64,000 nucleotides of DNA from Actinoplanes aureus (GTDB lineage: Bacteria; Actinomycetota; Actinomycetes; Mycobacteriales; Micromonosporaceae), in NCBI RefSeq assembly GCF_015704865.1, contig NZ_JADQTO010000001.1:556090-620089 (forward strand), written 5' to 3'. The notes below the pieces were generated by a model. It had not been told where the DNA came from and ran no database searches. It saw only the letters and a program-made list of their open reading frames with translations. The position numbers and the translations under genes are program-made. This document shows positions 35,576 to 44,949 of the stretch, in pieces (within the stretch, counting starts at the first letter, position 1; each line of letters opens with the position of its first letter).

Positions 35576-36791
35576 GGTAGACCTCCTCGATCTGGGGGAC
35601 GACGCGGGCCGCGGTGAAGTCGAGCCCGCGCTGGTGACCGGCCGCACGCAGCCGCGCGGCCAGGTCGTGGTCGGTGAGTACGCGCAGCAGCGCGGTATGC
35701 AGACCGTCCGGATCGCCCGGCGGGACGGACAGGCCGTTCACGCCGTCCTGGACCACGTCGAGCAGCCCGCCGGAGGCGGAGGCGACAAGCGGGGCGCCGG
35801 CCAGCATCGCCTCGACCGCGACCTGGCCCATGCCCTCCAGCAGCGACGGGACCACGCCGGCCGCGGCACCACGCCAGGCGGCCATCACCTGGGCGTGCGG
35901 CACGTCGTGCCGGACCAGCACGCCGGGCGGGATCGGCGGGGTGTCCGGCCGCGGCGTGCCGAGACAGACCAGCGCGGGTGCCGGGCCGGGGCCGGTCCAC
36001 CCGGACACCAGCCGCCGGTACGCGGTGAAGAGCACGTCGATGCCCTTGTGCGGGCCGAGCTGTCCGACGAAGAGCAGGTAGGGCCGCTCCGGCAGCCAGT
36101 CCGGCCGGGGCGTGGTCCGGGCCAGCTCGTCGAGCCCGTCCGGGACCAGGCTGGAGAGCACCTGGACCGGCAGCTCGCCGGGGAGCCGGGCCAGGTTCAG
36201 GGCGGTGGCGACGGACGACGAGATCGCGGTGAGGCAGTCGATGCCGCGATGCCGGTGCGCCCGCAGGCCGGCGGTGAGCACCGCCGAGCGCGGGCGGCCG
36301 TACTGGGTCGACGCGCAGGGCAGGCAGCGGGCCAGGCTCGGGCCGGCACAGTGGCGGCCGTCGCGGGAGAACGTCTTGCGTACGCACGTCAGCCCGAAGT
36401 CGTGAGCGGTGTGCACGTGCGGCAGCCCGCGGTGGCCGGAGTGCAGCGGCAGGTAGCTGTACATCAGCCAGTCGTGGCTGTGCACCAGGTCGAACCGGTT
36501 CGTGCGGAGCACCCGGGCGATGGCGGCGGTGGTCAGCGGGTCGGGGAACGTGGGGTGGAACGGTTTGCCGGGGTCCTTGTTCAGCCGGGGCAGCAGGGTG
36601 TTGGCGACGCTGCGGACGCGGAGTACGCGTACCCCGTTGATCTCCTCGTCGTGCGACGCCGCGGGTGTCGCCAGGGTGAGCACGGTGACCTCGTGGCCGC
36701 GCCGCACCATCTCCTCGCCGCTGGTGGCGATGCTGCGTTCCAGGCCGCCGATGACCGGGGCGTAGAGGTTGGACAGATGCAGGATTTTCAT
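35547..36791 (-). CDS. Glycosyltransferase family 4
   Basis: 414 residues from ATG 36791 (ATGA overlap with the flippase gene). GT-B fold: MKILHLSNLYAPVIGGLERS, HSHDWLMYSYLPLH, YLLFVGQLGPHKGIDVLF, GVVPSLLEGMGQVAVEAMLAG. A Cys-rich segment (RHCAGPSLARCLPCAS) resembles that of some GT4 enzymes. Transfers an unknown sugar to a growing lipid-linked chain on the cytosolic side. Confidence 0.9.
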   Translation of the reverse strand: MKILHLSNLYAPVIGGLERSIATSGEEMVRRGHEVTVLTLATPAASHDEEINGVRVLRVRSVANTLLPRLNKDPGKPFHPTFPDPLTTAAIARVLRTNRFDLVHSHDWLMYSYLPLHSGHRGLPHVHTAHDFGLTCVRKTFSRDGRHCAGPSLARCLPCASTQYGRPRSAVLTAGLRAHRHRGIDCLTAISSSVATALNLARLPGELPVQVLSSLVPDGLDELARTTPRPDWLPERPYLLFVGQLGPHKGIDVLFTAYRRLVSGWTGPGPAPALVCLGTPRPDTPPIPPGVLVRHDVPHAQVMAAWRGAAAGVVPSLLEGMGQVAVEAMLAGAPLVASASGGLLDVVQDGVNGLSVPPGDPDGLHTALLRVLTDHDLAARLRAAGHQRGLDFTAARVVPQIEEVYRACIASAQR

Positions 36792-38146
36792 CGGATCCTC
36801 CGGGTCGCCGGCTCGGCGCCGGCTCGGTGCCACTTGGTCCGGCTGACTTCCACCGCTGGTCCCGGGCCGCCGGAAGGACTCTCAGCGTCGGCCGGGCGGG
36901 ACCGGGCGAGGGTGAGCAGGGCGACCAGCAGGGCGCTCGCGGTCTGGCCGGCCAGCCAGGCGATGCCGGCGCCGGCCACCCCGGCGGCGGGCAGCAGCAG
37001 CCAGCTCAGGCTCAGGCAGGTGACGGCACGGACCGCGTTGAGCCGGCGGCAGCGGCGGAACTCGCCACGGGAACGCCAGTGCGCGACCGCCAGGTTGGTG
37101 ACCGCGTCCGGGATAGCGGCGATCACCAGCATCTTGAGCAGGAGGCCGCCGCTGTCGGCGTACCCGGCGCTGAACAGGCCGAGGATGTGGTCCCCGCCGA
37201 TCAGCAGCACCACGGCCGGTCCGCCGACGACCGCACCGACCACGGCCGAGGCGCGGGCCATGCTCACCCGGGCGGCGTTGGCGCGCTCGGCGTACAGCGC
37301 GGAGGCGACCGCCGGCGAGACCATGAAGAGCATCGCCGCGGTCATCCAGGCCAGGTAGAAGTGCGCGTTGGCGTCCGCGCCGAGCCGTGCCGTCACCAGC
37401 ACCGGGAGCAGCACGGCCGGGCCGGCCTGGGTCAGGTTGATCAGGTGGTGTCCGGCCAGGGCGGCGCGCAGATGCGGCAGCTCGGCGGTGACGCCGGCGG
37501 CGCGCAGCCGCGCGCCGGGCCGCAGCCGGCCCAGGCCGGTACCCATCGTCACCGCGCTGACCAGCAGGATCGGCAGCGTCCAGGAGACCAGTACGGCGCC
37601 GGCCGAGTGCGCACCCGAGGCGAGCACGGCGACCAGGGCGACGATCTTGCCAACGGCCAGGGCGAGATTGCGTACGAGCATGCCCTGTCCCGCCCGATGC
37701 GCGACGTAGACGCTGTCCAGCAGCGTGGTGAGAGTGATCGCCACCGAGGCGCAGATCAGTGCGGCGAGTCCGGTGAACCCGGACAGGAAGGCGAAGTTGC
37801 CGGCGACCGCGGGTGCGACGAGTGCCCCGGCGGTGGCCGCGGCCGCGGTGGCCGCCACGCCGAAAATAAGCCCGCCGCTGACGATCCGCGACCAGTCCCC
37901 GGTCCGGCAGCCCGGAAGCCGCTGGATGAACATGTGCGAGACGCCCAGGTTCGCGACCATGCTGACCGCTATCGCGGCCGAGATCAGGGCGGTCGCCGTA
38001 CCGATCTGCCAGGACGGCACCGCGCGGGCGGCAAGCATCCAGTAGCCGTAGCCCAGCCCTCCGTTGACCACCGTGGTGGCCATGATGAGCAGGCTGTTAC
38101 GGGCCAGCGAGTCCCTGGCCAGCCGCCGGGCAGCGGTGATCAGCAC
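36788..38146 (-). CDS. Polysaccharide flippase (Wzx/MATE-like)
   Basis: 452 residues from GTG 38146. About 12-14 transmembrane helices throughout, with N-terminal LARNSLLIMATTVVNGGLGYGYW and a middle GHHLINLTQAGPAVLLPVLV, typical of Wzx/MurJ-like O-unit exporters. A much longer open frame upstream is only a shadow of the next gene. It overlaps its neighbours on both sides, so expression is coupled to the glycosyltransferases whose product it should move across the membrane. Confidence 0.85.
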   Translation of the reverse strand: MLITAARRLARDSLARNSLLIMATTVVNGGLGYGYWMLAARAVPSWQIGTATALISAAIAVSMVANLGVSHMFIQRLPGCRTGDWSRIVSGGLIFGVAATAAAATAGALVAPAVAGNFAFLSGFTGLAALICASVAITLTTLLDSVYVAHRAGQGMLVRNLALAVGKIVALVAVLASGAHSAGAVLVSWTLPILLVSAVTMGTGLGRLRPGARLRAAGVTAELPHLRAALAGHHLINLTQAGPAVLLPVLVTARLGADANAHFYLAWMTAAMLFMVSPAVASALYAERANAARVSMARASAVVGAVVGGPAVVLLIGGDHILGLFSAGYADSGGLLLKMLVIAAIPDAVTNLAVAHWRSRGEFRRCRRLNAVRAVTCLSLSWLLLPAAGVAGAGIAWLAGQTASALLVALLTLARSRPADAESPSGGPGPAVEVSRTKWHRAGAEPATRRIR

Positions 38147-38997
38147 GCCGCGCGTCCCGGCACCCCGGCCGCCGCGCGGGCGTAGAAGCCGGTGCTCATC
38201 CGGCCGACGCTGATGCTCACCGCTCGCAGGCAGCCGTCGGCGGGCAGCGCGGGAATCCGCACGGACGTCTGCTGGGCCGTGTTCGCGGCCACCGTGACCG
38301 GAACGGATCGCAGCACCTGGCCACCGACACGCAGCCGCAGGACGGTCGTGACGGTGGCGAGGCCGGAGCTGGTCACGCGTACCGGAACGGTCAGGCCGCG
38401 CGCCGGCACGGCGACCGGGTGTTCGATCGTGGTGGCCCAGCCGGCGAGCGCCACGCTGAGGTAGCCGGGCTGGGCGGGACGCGGTGCGGTCAGGTAGGCG
38501 CGTACCGCGAAGCCGCCGGCGACGATCGCCAGCAGGGCCGGAACTATCACGGCCGCGGCGGTCCGGGCCGTTCCCGCGAGGCCGGGCCGTGGTGAGCGGT
38601 CCGGGCCGCGCTGTGCGGGCAGGCCGGCGGTTCCCACCGGCTGATCCGGATCGGACCGGGTGAAACGTTCGCGCACGTGGACGCCCGCGCCCAGCAGCGT
38701 GGCCGCCACCACGCCGCCGGCCACCAGCGGTGCGGGCCGGACCGGCGCGCCGGCCGCGTGCAGCGCGAGGGCGACAAGCGGAAGCGTGACCAGCCCGGCT
38801 ATCCCGGCGAACCCGATCCGGGCGGCCGGAAGGCGGGCACCGTTCTCGGGCCGGGGCCCGGCGACGGCGCGCAGCGCGAGCTCGCCGACGGCGACCAGCG
38901 CGATCAGGCAGAGTGGGAGCGCGATCCAGGGCCGGCCCGCGGCCGGGAGGACGCCGGCCAGACCGGCGTACGCGACGAGCACCAGCAGGACAGTCAT
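38140..38997 (-). CDS. Membrane protein of exopolysaccharide cluster, function unknown
   Basis: 285 residues from ATG 38997, sharing one base with the previous stop (TGATG). Four hydrophobic segments in the first ~90 residues, a basic loop, one more helix (about 148-166, TAAAVIVPALLAIVAGGFAV), then a ~115-residue outward-facing beta-type domain (VPVRVTSSGLATVTTVLRL...). I recognise no family. Position suggests an accessory role in chain export or surface presentation. Confidence 0.65.
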   Translation of the reverse strand: MTVLLVLVAYAGLAGVLPAAGRPWIALPLCLIALVAVGELALRAVAGPRPENGARLPAARIGFAGIAGLVTLPLVALALHAAGAPVRPAPLVAGGVVAATLLGAGVHVRERFTRSDPDQPVGTAGLPAQRGPDRSPRPGLAGTARTAAAVIVPALLAIVAGGFAVRAYLTAPRPAQPGYLSVALAGWATTIEHPVAVPARGLTVPVRVTSSGLATVTTVLRLRVGGQVLRSVPVTVAANTAQQTSVRIPALPADGCLRAVSISVGRMSTGFYARAAAGVPGRAAC

Positions 38998-40943
38998 CAC
39001 ACACTCCCGCGGGCCGGCCGGCCGAGGCTGTCGAAATCGAACCGGTAGATCGCGATGTGCGGACCGTCGTACATCTTGATCAGCCAGGGCAGGTGGTCGA
39101 ACTTGGTGAGCTGGGCCCGGGTGAAGGCGGGCTTGCCGTCGTGCGGGATCGGCTCGTTCGTCTCGAAGTAGATCTTGATGTCCGGGACCTGCTCGGCCAT
39201 CCGCCGGTCGACGACGAGGAACTCGAAGCGCCAGCTCCGCAGCTGGTGCAGCAACGCGGCGGGAATCGGCTCGCCCGGCTGTGCCCGGTACAGGTCGTAA
39301 GCCGGGAAGGTGGCCGATCCGGTGGTCGGCTCCTGCTCGCCGTACGAGCCGAGGATCAGGCCGGAGTAACGGTCCGCGACCAGCCGGGCCTCCCGCCCCT
39401 GGGTCTCGCGCAGCCACGCGGCCGCCGCCAGCACCTCGGGGGTCGCCGCCCGGGTGTCCGAACCGAAAACCGGCGGCCCGGGGAACCGGTACGACGGGTT
39501 CATCCCCGCCGCGTTGTTGCCGACCAGCATCAGCGCGCACGAGGCCAGCAGGGCGACACCCACCGGGACGGAAGTGGCGATCCGGCGGCGCGCCCGGTCC
39601 AGCAATGCGATGATCAACGGGGCCACCACCACGGCGATGCCGAGGTAGCTGAAGGCCCAGGAGCGTCGTGCGCCCTCCGCCCCGGACGGAGTGAGGATGA
39701 GCAGTGTCGCCGGGAAGTACATGGCTCCGAGCAGCAGCATCGCGGTGGAGGCAGCGCGGGTGACGGGTTCGGCGTGGTGCCGGCGACGCCACCAGAGGAT
39801 GACCGCGCCGGTCATGAAGAGCAGCGCGCAGCCCGGTGCCACGAACGCCGCCTTCTGCTCCCACCAGGGCGCGATCGACTGGCTGAACAGCGTCCGGCCG
39901 CCGGAGCCACCGCCCGCGAGCCCGCTGAACTGGTCCAGGGCCCGGCCCAGGTACGGTTCGAGATAGGTGCCGGTCCGTGGCGAGACGACGGTCATCCAGA
40001 CCGCCACGACGACCGCCGAACCGCTCGCCGACGCCCAGGCGACGCGTGTCGCGACAGCCAGACCGCGATCGGAACGGGACCGGATCGAGCCGGCCGTGCA
40101 GGCCAGCGCGAGCAGGCTGAGGATGCCGGTCAGCCAGAGCGCGGTGAGGTGGTGGGTGGCCGTGATCGCGACGGCGAGCACCAGCAACAGGGCCACCCAG
40201 CGGGCGCGCGCGCCCGCCGTGGTGGCCCGGATCGCGCGCAGCCCGGCGACAAGCGCCCAGATCAGCACGGCGATCGCCAGCGACTCGTAGCCGAGCTGGG
40301 TGTCGAAGAAGAGAAACGAGCTGTTCAGGCTGTAGACGATGGCGGCCGCCGCACCGATCCGCGGGTCCGGCCAGAGCTGCCCGGCGAGCACCGCGACGCC
40401 GAGGACGACGAGCACGTGGGCGAGCACCAGGACGAGGAGCGCGGCCTGCCAGACGGTGAGACCGGTGAGCGTGGCAAGCGAGGCGACGGTGGCGTGCAGA
40501 CCCGGATAGTCGCCGATCACCCGGACGATCGCGTTCTGCTGGAAGAGCAGGCCGTCCAGGACGATGTCGTGGCTCTGGCCCCAGTGCGCGTACTCGTCGT
40601 GGTAGAGCGGGCCGGTCGGGTTGCGCAGCAGTTTCGGCAGGTAGGTGAAGAACGCGTAGCCGACCAGCACGGCGAGGCGCAGGTGGGTACCGGAGGTACG
40701 GCGTACCGCCCAGAAAGCAGCCGGCACGGTGAAGATCAGCATGCCGGCCCAGAACCAGGCGAACTGGCCGCTCTCCCCCCACTCGGCGCGCCGGTAGGCG
40801 GTCACCAGAGCGGCGGCCCCGGCCGCCGCGGCGGCGGCGAGCGTGAGCGCGCAGCCGGCCGCCTCGATCCAGGGCCGCCGTGCCGATCCGGTACGCCGCC
40901 CGGGCAGCCGACCGGTGGCGGGCCCGGCCGTCGTGGCAGTCAT
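38997..40943 (-). CDS. Polytopic GT-C-like glycosyltransferase/polymerase
   Basis: 648 residues with about 12 transmembrane helices followed by a soluble C-terminal domain (about 500-648). The first outer loop carries acidic residues LYHDEYAHWGQS, followed by GDYPGLHATVASL, as in GT-C enzymes that use polyprenyl-linked sugars. The C-terminal part has a DRYSGLILGSYGEQEPTTG segment and FLVVDRRMAEQ. It could be the chain polymerase or a lipid-linked sugar transferase. ATGA overlap with the downstream-neighbour gene at 40940. Confidence 0.72.
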   Translation of the reverse strand: MTATTAGPATGRLPGRRTGSARRPWIEAAGCALTLAAAAAAGAAALVTAYRRAEWGESGQFAWFWAGMLIFTVPAAFWAVRRTSGTHLRLAVLVGYAFFTYLPKLLRNPTGPLYHDEYAHWGQSHDIVLDGLLFQQNAIVRVIGDYPGLHATVASLATLTGLTVWQAALLVLVLAHVLVVLGVAVLAGQLWPDPRIGAAAAIVYSLNSSFLFFDTQLGYESLAIAVLIWALVAGLRAIRATTAGARARWVALLLVLAVAITATHHLTALWLTGILSLLALACTAGSIRSRSDRGLAVATRVAWASASGSAVVVAVWMTVVSPRTGTYLEPYLGRALDQFSGLAGGGSGGRTLFSQSIAPWWEQKAAFVAPGCALLFMTGAVILWWRRRHHAEPVTRAASTAMLLLGAMYFPATLLILTPSGAEGARRSWAFSYLGIAVVVAPLIIALLDRARRRIATSVPVGVALLASCALMLVGNNAAGMNPSYRFPGPPVFGSDTRAATPEVLAAAAWLRETQGREARLVADRYSGLILGSYGEQEPTTGSATFPAYDLYRAQPGEPIPAALLHQLRSWRFEFLVVDRRMAEQVPDIKIYFETNEPIPHDGKPAFTRAQLTKFDHLPWLIKMYDGPHIAIYRFDFDSLGRPARGSV

Positions 40944-42031
40944 CGACTGACGGCCTCCGACACCGGGCTCCCGGTTACCGCGGCGTAGATGGCCCGGGTC
41001 GCGCCGACCACGTCGTCCCAGCTCGGCAGCGTGGCGGGACGGGCCCGCCCAGCCGCCGCGGCCTCGCTCAGGGCCGCCGCCAGGGCGATCTCGTCCTCCG
41101 GGTCGGTGAAGCGCAGCCAGGTACCGTCGCCGGCGAGCCGGGCCACCTCGCGATGGGCCGGGATCGGTGCGGCGACGGTCGGCAGGCCGGCCGCCAGCGC
41201 GTCGGCGACGGCCATGCCGAACGCCTCGTGCGCGGAGGCGGAGACCGCCGCGGCCGCCTGCGCCAGGCAGGCGTCGAAGGCGGCGTCATCCAGCCGGCCG
41301 TGGAACACCACCTGTCCGGCCAGCCCGAGGCGGGCGGCCAGCTGCCGCCACTGCGCGGCGGCCGGTCCGGTGCCGACCACGTCGAGCCGGTGGTCGGGTC
41401 CGAGGTGGGCCATCGCCCGGATCACCCGGTCGACCCGCTTGTACTGTTCCAGCCGCCCGACGCAGAGGATCCGGCGTACCGGGGACGGTGGGGGCGGGTC
41501 GGACGGCCGCGGGTCGGTGCCGTTCGGGATGACCACGGCACGCTCGCCGACCTCGGGGAAGTCGCGTAACACCAGCTCGCGCTCGGCGGCGGTGACGCAG
41601 ATGACCGCGCCGGCCCGGGCCATGATGGACCGCCCGATCGGCCGGTAGAGCGGGTGCAGCGCGGCCCGGAACAGGCTGTGCCCGGTGCCGTGGTAGTGCG
41701 GGGTGAAGACCAGCGGAGCCCGGTTGCCCAGCGCGGCACAGAGCGCGACGAGGGCGTGGTAACTGTGGGCGTGCAGGACGTCGTACTCCCCGGCATGCGC
41801 CCGCAGCCAGCGCCAGAGCGGCACGGAGAGCCGGAAGTTGCGGGCCGGCACGGTGAGCGGGAAGCGGCGAACCAGAACACTCTCGACGGTCTCCACCGAC
41901 CGGCTCGCGTGCTGGGTGATCACCTCGACCTCGTCGCCGGCCGCGGTGAGGCCGGCGACCAGGCGCCGTACGTGGGTCTCCACCCCGCCGACGTCGGGGT
42001 GGTAGGCGTTCGCGACGACACCGACCCTCAT
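40940..42031 (-). CDS. Glycosyltransferase family 4
   Basis: 363 residues from ATG 42031 (ATGA overlap with the GT2 gene). MRVGVVANAYHPDVGGVETHVRRL, HAHSYHALVALCAALGNRAP, RILCVGRLEQYKRVDRVIRAM and SASAHEAFGMAVADALAAGLP are the usual GT4 nucleotide-sugar contacts. Cytosolic, adding a sugar in exopolysaccharide unit assembly. Confidence 0.92.
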   Translation of the reverse strand: MRVGVVANAYHPDVGGVETHVRRLVAGLTAAGDEVEVITQHASRSVETVESVLVRRFPLTVPARNFRLSVPLWRWLRAHAGEYDVLHAHSYHALVALCAALGNRAPLVFTPHYHGTGHSLFRAALHPLYRPIGRSIMARAGAVICVTAAERELVLRDFPEVGERAVVIPNGTDPRPSDPPPPSPVRRILCVGRLEQYKRVDRVIRAMAHLGPDHRLDVVGTGPAAAQWRQLAARLGLAGQVVFHGRLDDAAFDACLAQAAAAVSASAHEAFGMAVADALAAGLPTVAAPIPAHREVARLAGDGTWLRFTDPEDEIALAAALSEAAAAGRARPATLPSWDDVVGATRAIYAAVTGSPVSEAVSR

Positions 42032-42855
42032 CGCACCTGCCGTTCCGCGACCCGCCGGGCCCGGCGCGGACGCCACTCGCGGGCGATGGTGCGCAGCACG
42101 CGCATGCCGTCGGTGAACGCGTTGAGGTTGCTCACCCCGTGGATCCGGTTGTGCTCGAAGGACGACACCTCGACGATGGTCAGCTCGGCCTGGGCGGCGC
42201 GCAGGTTCAGCAGGGTCTCGATCTCGAAGCCGTCGCCCCAGAGCCGCCCGTCCGTGCTGTCCGGCGCCGGTGAGGTGCTGTCCAGGTCGAAGACGTCGAG
42301 GTGCCGCTTCCAGAACGCGTTGTAGCCGTAGCAGAGGTCGCTGTAGCGGGTCCCGAAGAGCAGGTTGACCAGCATGCTCAGGCACTTGTTGCCGGCCCGG
42401 CGCAGCCGGGTGATGTCGGCGCTGCCTCCGGCCGGGCGGAAGCGCGAGCCCTTGGCGAAGTCGGCGCCGGAGCGCAGGGCCTCGACGAAGCTGGGGATCT
42501 CGAGCGGGTCGGTGGACCCGTCGGCGTCGATCATGACGATGATGTCGCCGGTCGCCTCGGCGAACCCGCAGGCCAGGGCGTTGCCCTTGCCGCGCCGGTT
42601 CTGCCGGATCACCCGGATGTCCGGGCGCAGCCGGCGGGCGACGGCCACGGTGTCGTCCGTGGAGCCGCCGTCGACCAGCACGATCTCGTCGACCTGAGGC
42701 AGTCGCGCGAAGACGTGCGGGAGGTTCTGGGCCTCGTTCAGCGCCGGAACGATGACGCTGACCGTGGGTTCTTTCGGTCCGGGCTGGACCGGCGGCTGGG
42801 CGATGATCCGCGCGGTATCGGTCTCGCCGGGAAGCACACGGTCGACCGTGGGCAT
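42028..42855 (-). CDS. Glycosyltransferase family 2 (DPM1-like)
   Basis: 275 residues. GT-A core VSVIVPALNEAQNLPHVF, DEIVLVDGGSTDDTVAVARR, KGNALACGFAEATGDIIVMIDADGS (metal-binding DAD), and a C-terminal segment SSFEHNRIHGVSNLNAF. It resembles dolichyl/polyprenyl-phosphate sugar transferases without the membrane anchor. First biosynthetic gene of the overlapping series; its ATG lies 130 bases after the lectin gene. Confidence 0.9.
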   Translation of the reverse strand: MPTVDRVLPGETDTARIIAQPPVQPGPKEPTVSVIVPALNEAQNLPHVFARLPQVDEIVLVDGGSTDDTVAVARRLRPDIRVIRQNRRGKGNALACGFAEATGDIIVMIDADGSTDPLEIPSFVEALRSGADFAKGSRFRPAGGSADITRLRRAGNKCLSMLVNLLFGTRYSDLCYGYNAFWKRHLDVFDLDSTSPAPDSTDGRLWGDGFEIETLLNLRAAQAELTIVEVSSFEHNRIHGVSNLNAFTDGMRVLRTIAREWRPRRARRVAERQVR

Positions 42856-42882
42856 GTCAGTCTCCGATCGGGCGGGGTGGAG

Positions 42883-42901
42883 CCGGCCCGGTCCGGGCCG
42901 G
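42883..42901 (-). terminator. GC hairpin between lectin and GT2 genes
   Basis: CCGGCCC (42883-42889) and GGGCCGG (42895-42901) form a 7-bp stem with a five-base loop. It lies 27 bases before the GT2 ATG, so it could partly terminate lectin transcription or affect entry into the exopolysaccharide operon. Confidence 0.35.
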
Positions 42902-42985
42902 AGGCGTGGGTGCGGATGTCGGAAAGCGCGGGACAGATCCCGGAGGGGGACGAACGGACGGCCGGCGCCGAGGCGGCGCCGTCGC

Positions 42986-43750
42986 TCACGCCAGCGGCGC
43001 GTCGATCGTCCAGTCGTAGACGTCCTGGCGCGAGGTGACCTCGCCGGTGGCCGCGGTGAAACCGATCCAGCCGCTCTCGGTTCCGGCGCCCTCGGCCAGG
43101 TCCACGGTCTGGTCCAGCAGCAGTTCCTCGGCAGCGCCGGCCGTCAGCGAACGGACGTACACCTTGAGGTTGTGGGCGGCGGCGTCGTACCGCACCCGGG
43201 CCTGGAACGGCTTGCCGAGCAGCGGGATGGACGACTCGGCCATGGCGGAGTGGTGGTCCGGGTTGCCGCGGAGCACCACGGCGAGGTGGTTGCTGCTCGG
43301 ATCCGGCGTGTTCTGGTAGGTGTCGAACTCCACCGCGACGCTGTCGCGAATGCCGCGGTAGCCGAGGCCACCGCCCCAGCCGCCGAGCGCGCGCGGTCCG
43401 GCGCCCTGTGCCAGGAAGGCGATACCGTCCGCGCCCGGCTTGCCGTGGTGCAGGTACGCCCTGAACGACGTCTCGAAGGACTCGGTCAGGTCGACCCGCT
43501 GGGTGGACCAGGCCGATCCCGCCTCTTTGTAACTGCCGTTGGTCAGCCGGATGACCCGGTTGTCGCCGCGGTCCGACGTCACCATGGCGGTGCCGTTGAG
43601 GGCGAGATTCTCCGCGTACCCGGCGTCGATCGGCCGGACGGTCAGGGCGGCGCCGTCGGTGGCCGAAGCGCCTCCGGCGTGTACCCCGGCCAGTATGGAG
43701 AGCAGGGCGGAAGCCAGGAGGCCGCCCCGCGCGATTCTGGAGGAACGCAC
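42986..43750 (-). CDS. Secreted L-type lectin-domain protein
   Basis: 254 residues. Signal peptide (about 1-30, ending AGGASA). The rest resembles legume/L-type lectins: SWSTQRVDLTESFETSFRAYL (core SFETSFRAYL), DGIAFLAQG, VAVEFDTYQNTPDPSSNHLAV with the Asp, Asn and His expected around the metal site, and GWIGFTAATG. The GTG start has GGAG six bases upstream. It likely binds carbohydrate outside the cell. Its place directly before the glycosyltransferases suggests the cluster's own polymer as ligand; that is inference. Confidence 0.82.
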   Translation of the reverse strand: MRSSRIARGGLLASALLSILAGVHAGGASATDGAALTVRPIDAGYAENLALNGTAMVTSDRGDNRVIRLTNGSYKEAGSAWSTQRVDLTESFETSFRAYLHHGKPGADGIAFLAQGAGPRALGGWGGGLGYRGIRDSVAVEFDTYQNTPDPSSNHLAVVLRGNPDHHSAMAESSIPLLGKPFQARVRYDAAAHNLKVYVRSLTAGAAEELLLDQTVDLAEGAGTESGWIGFTAATGEVTSRQDVYDWTIDAPLA

Positions 43751-43833
43751 GACATGCTCCGTTTCAGTGGGTTTGCCCTACTAAGACCTGGCAAAGGTAG
43801 GACAGACCACGGAGCCGCGTGACCGAGTCGCGG

Positions 43834-44943
43834 TTATTTACCCCCGATGGTTTCCCGCACCCACTGGTGGAATGTGGCGATGTGGTGCTCGCTGGGCACC
43901 AGGACGCCGCCGGCCGCGTACGCGCGCGACGCCATCCCGGGCTGGCAGCGCTCGCAGGCGTCGAAGTCCTGCTGATTCACCCGGTGAAAAAGCTCCACCG
44001 AGGGCCGCAGATCGGCTCCGGAGGCCACCACGTCCGGCCGGAACAACCAGTCGCACTCGACGATCGTGCGGTCCGCGGCGAGCGGGAACATCCGGTGCAG
44101 GATCACGTGATCCGGGACCAGGTTGACGAAGACCTGCGGCTTGATCGTGATCGCGTAGTACCGGCGGTCCTGCTCGTCGCTGATCGTCTCGATGGTGGCC
44201 AGGCCGCCGCTGCCGTCCACGGTGAACCCGTCGACGTCCGGGCCGAACTCGGCGCCGTGCCCGACGTAGTACTGCGCCGCGTACCCGCCGGCGAACTCGG
44301 GCAGCACGTGCACCAGCTCGGGATGGATGGTCGAGCAGTGGTAGCACTCCATGAAGTTCTCGACGATCAGCTTCCAGTTGGCCCGTACGTCGTAGCGGAT
44401 CCGCCGGCCCACCGTCAGCGAGGCGAGCCGGTATCGCTCGATCGCGTCGAGGTCACCGAGCCGTTCCACGCAGGCACCCATCACGTCCCGCTCGAACGGC
44501 GGCGGCTCGTCGGCGAGGCAGACCCAGACGTATCCGAGCCACTCCCGGACGTGCACCCGGTGCAGGCCGTACTCGTCCCGGTCCACGTCCGGCATCTTCA
44601 CCAGGTTGGGCGCGGCCACCAGCCGGCCGTCCAGGTCGTACGCCCACGCGTGGTACGTGCACCGGAAGTTGCGGCGCACCGAGCCGGACTCCTCCGCGCA
44701 GAGCTGCGCCCCGCGATGCCGGCAGACGTTCAGGAACGCTCGTGCGCCGCCGTCGCGACCCCGGCTGACCAGGACGTTCTCCCGCCCGACGGTCACCGTG
44801 CGAAACGCGCCGGGAGCGGCGAGGTCCGCGCCCCGGGCGGCGCAGAACCACATGCGTTCGAAGATCAGCTCTTGCTCACGGGCGAAGAGCGCGGGGTCGG
44901 TGTAGTAGCGGCCGGGGAGGGTGGGCAGCAGTGACGACGTCAT
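43834..44943 (-). CDS. Rieske oxygenase, glycine betaine demethylase-like (GbcA)
   Basis: 369 residues. Rieske [2Fe-2S] ligands C74-H76 (CRHRG) and C95-H98 (CTYHAW); mononuclear iron site in NFMECYHCSTIHPE. The context (sarcosine oxidase, dimethylglycine dehydrogenase and betaine transporter genes in one operon) supports removal of the first methyl from glycine betaine, giving dimethylglycine and formaldehyde. The electron-donating reductase (GbcB) is not in the window. Last gene of the operon, six bases after the previous stop. Confidence 0.82.
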   Translation of the reverse strand: MTSSLLPTLPGRYYTDPALFAREQELIFERMWFCAARGADLAAPGAFRTVTVGRENVLVSRGRDGGARAFLNVCRHRGAQLCAEESGSVRRNFRCTYHAWAYDLDGRLVAAPNLVKMPDVDRDEYGLHRVHVREWLGYVWVCLADEPPPFERDVMGACVERLGDLDAIERYRLASLTVGRRIRYDVRANWKLIVENFMECYHCSTIHPELVHVLPEFAGGYAAQYYVGHGAEFGPDVDGFTVDGSGGLATIETISDEQDRRYYAITIKPQVFVNLVPDHVILHRMFPLAADRTIVECDWLFRPDVVASGADLRPSVELFHRVNQQDFDACERCQPGMASRAYAAGGVLVPSEHHIATFHQWVRETIGGK

Positions 44944-44949
44944 GGGGCA

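Noticed and set aside
38147..39004. 738-residue version of the flippase
   Set aside because: The extra upstream residues are a shadow of the membrane protein gene 38140-38997 in another frame; homology-like sequence starts at GTG 38146.
43755..43800. GGGCAAACCCACT on the minus strand before the lectin gene, like the start of a second c-di-GMP-I riboswitch
   Set aside because: The obligatory GACGCAAAGC segment and the second stem are absent; only the first motif is present, so chance similarity is the better reading.
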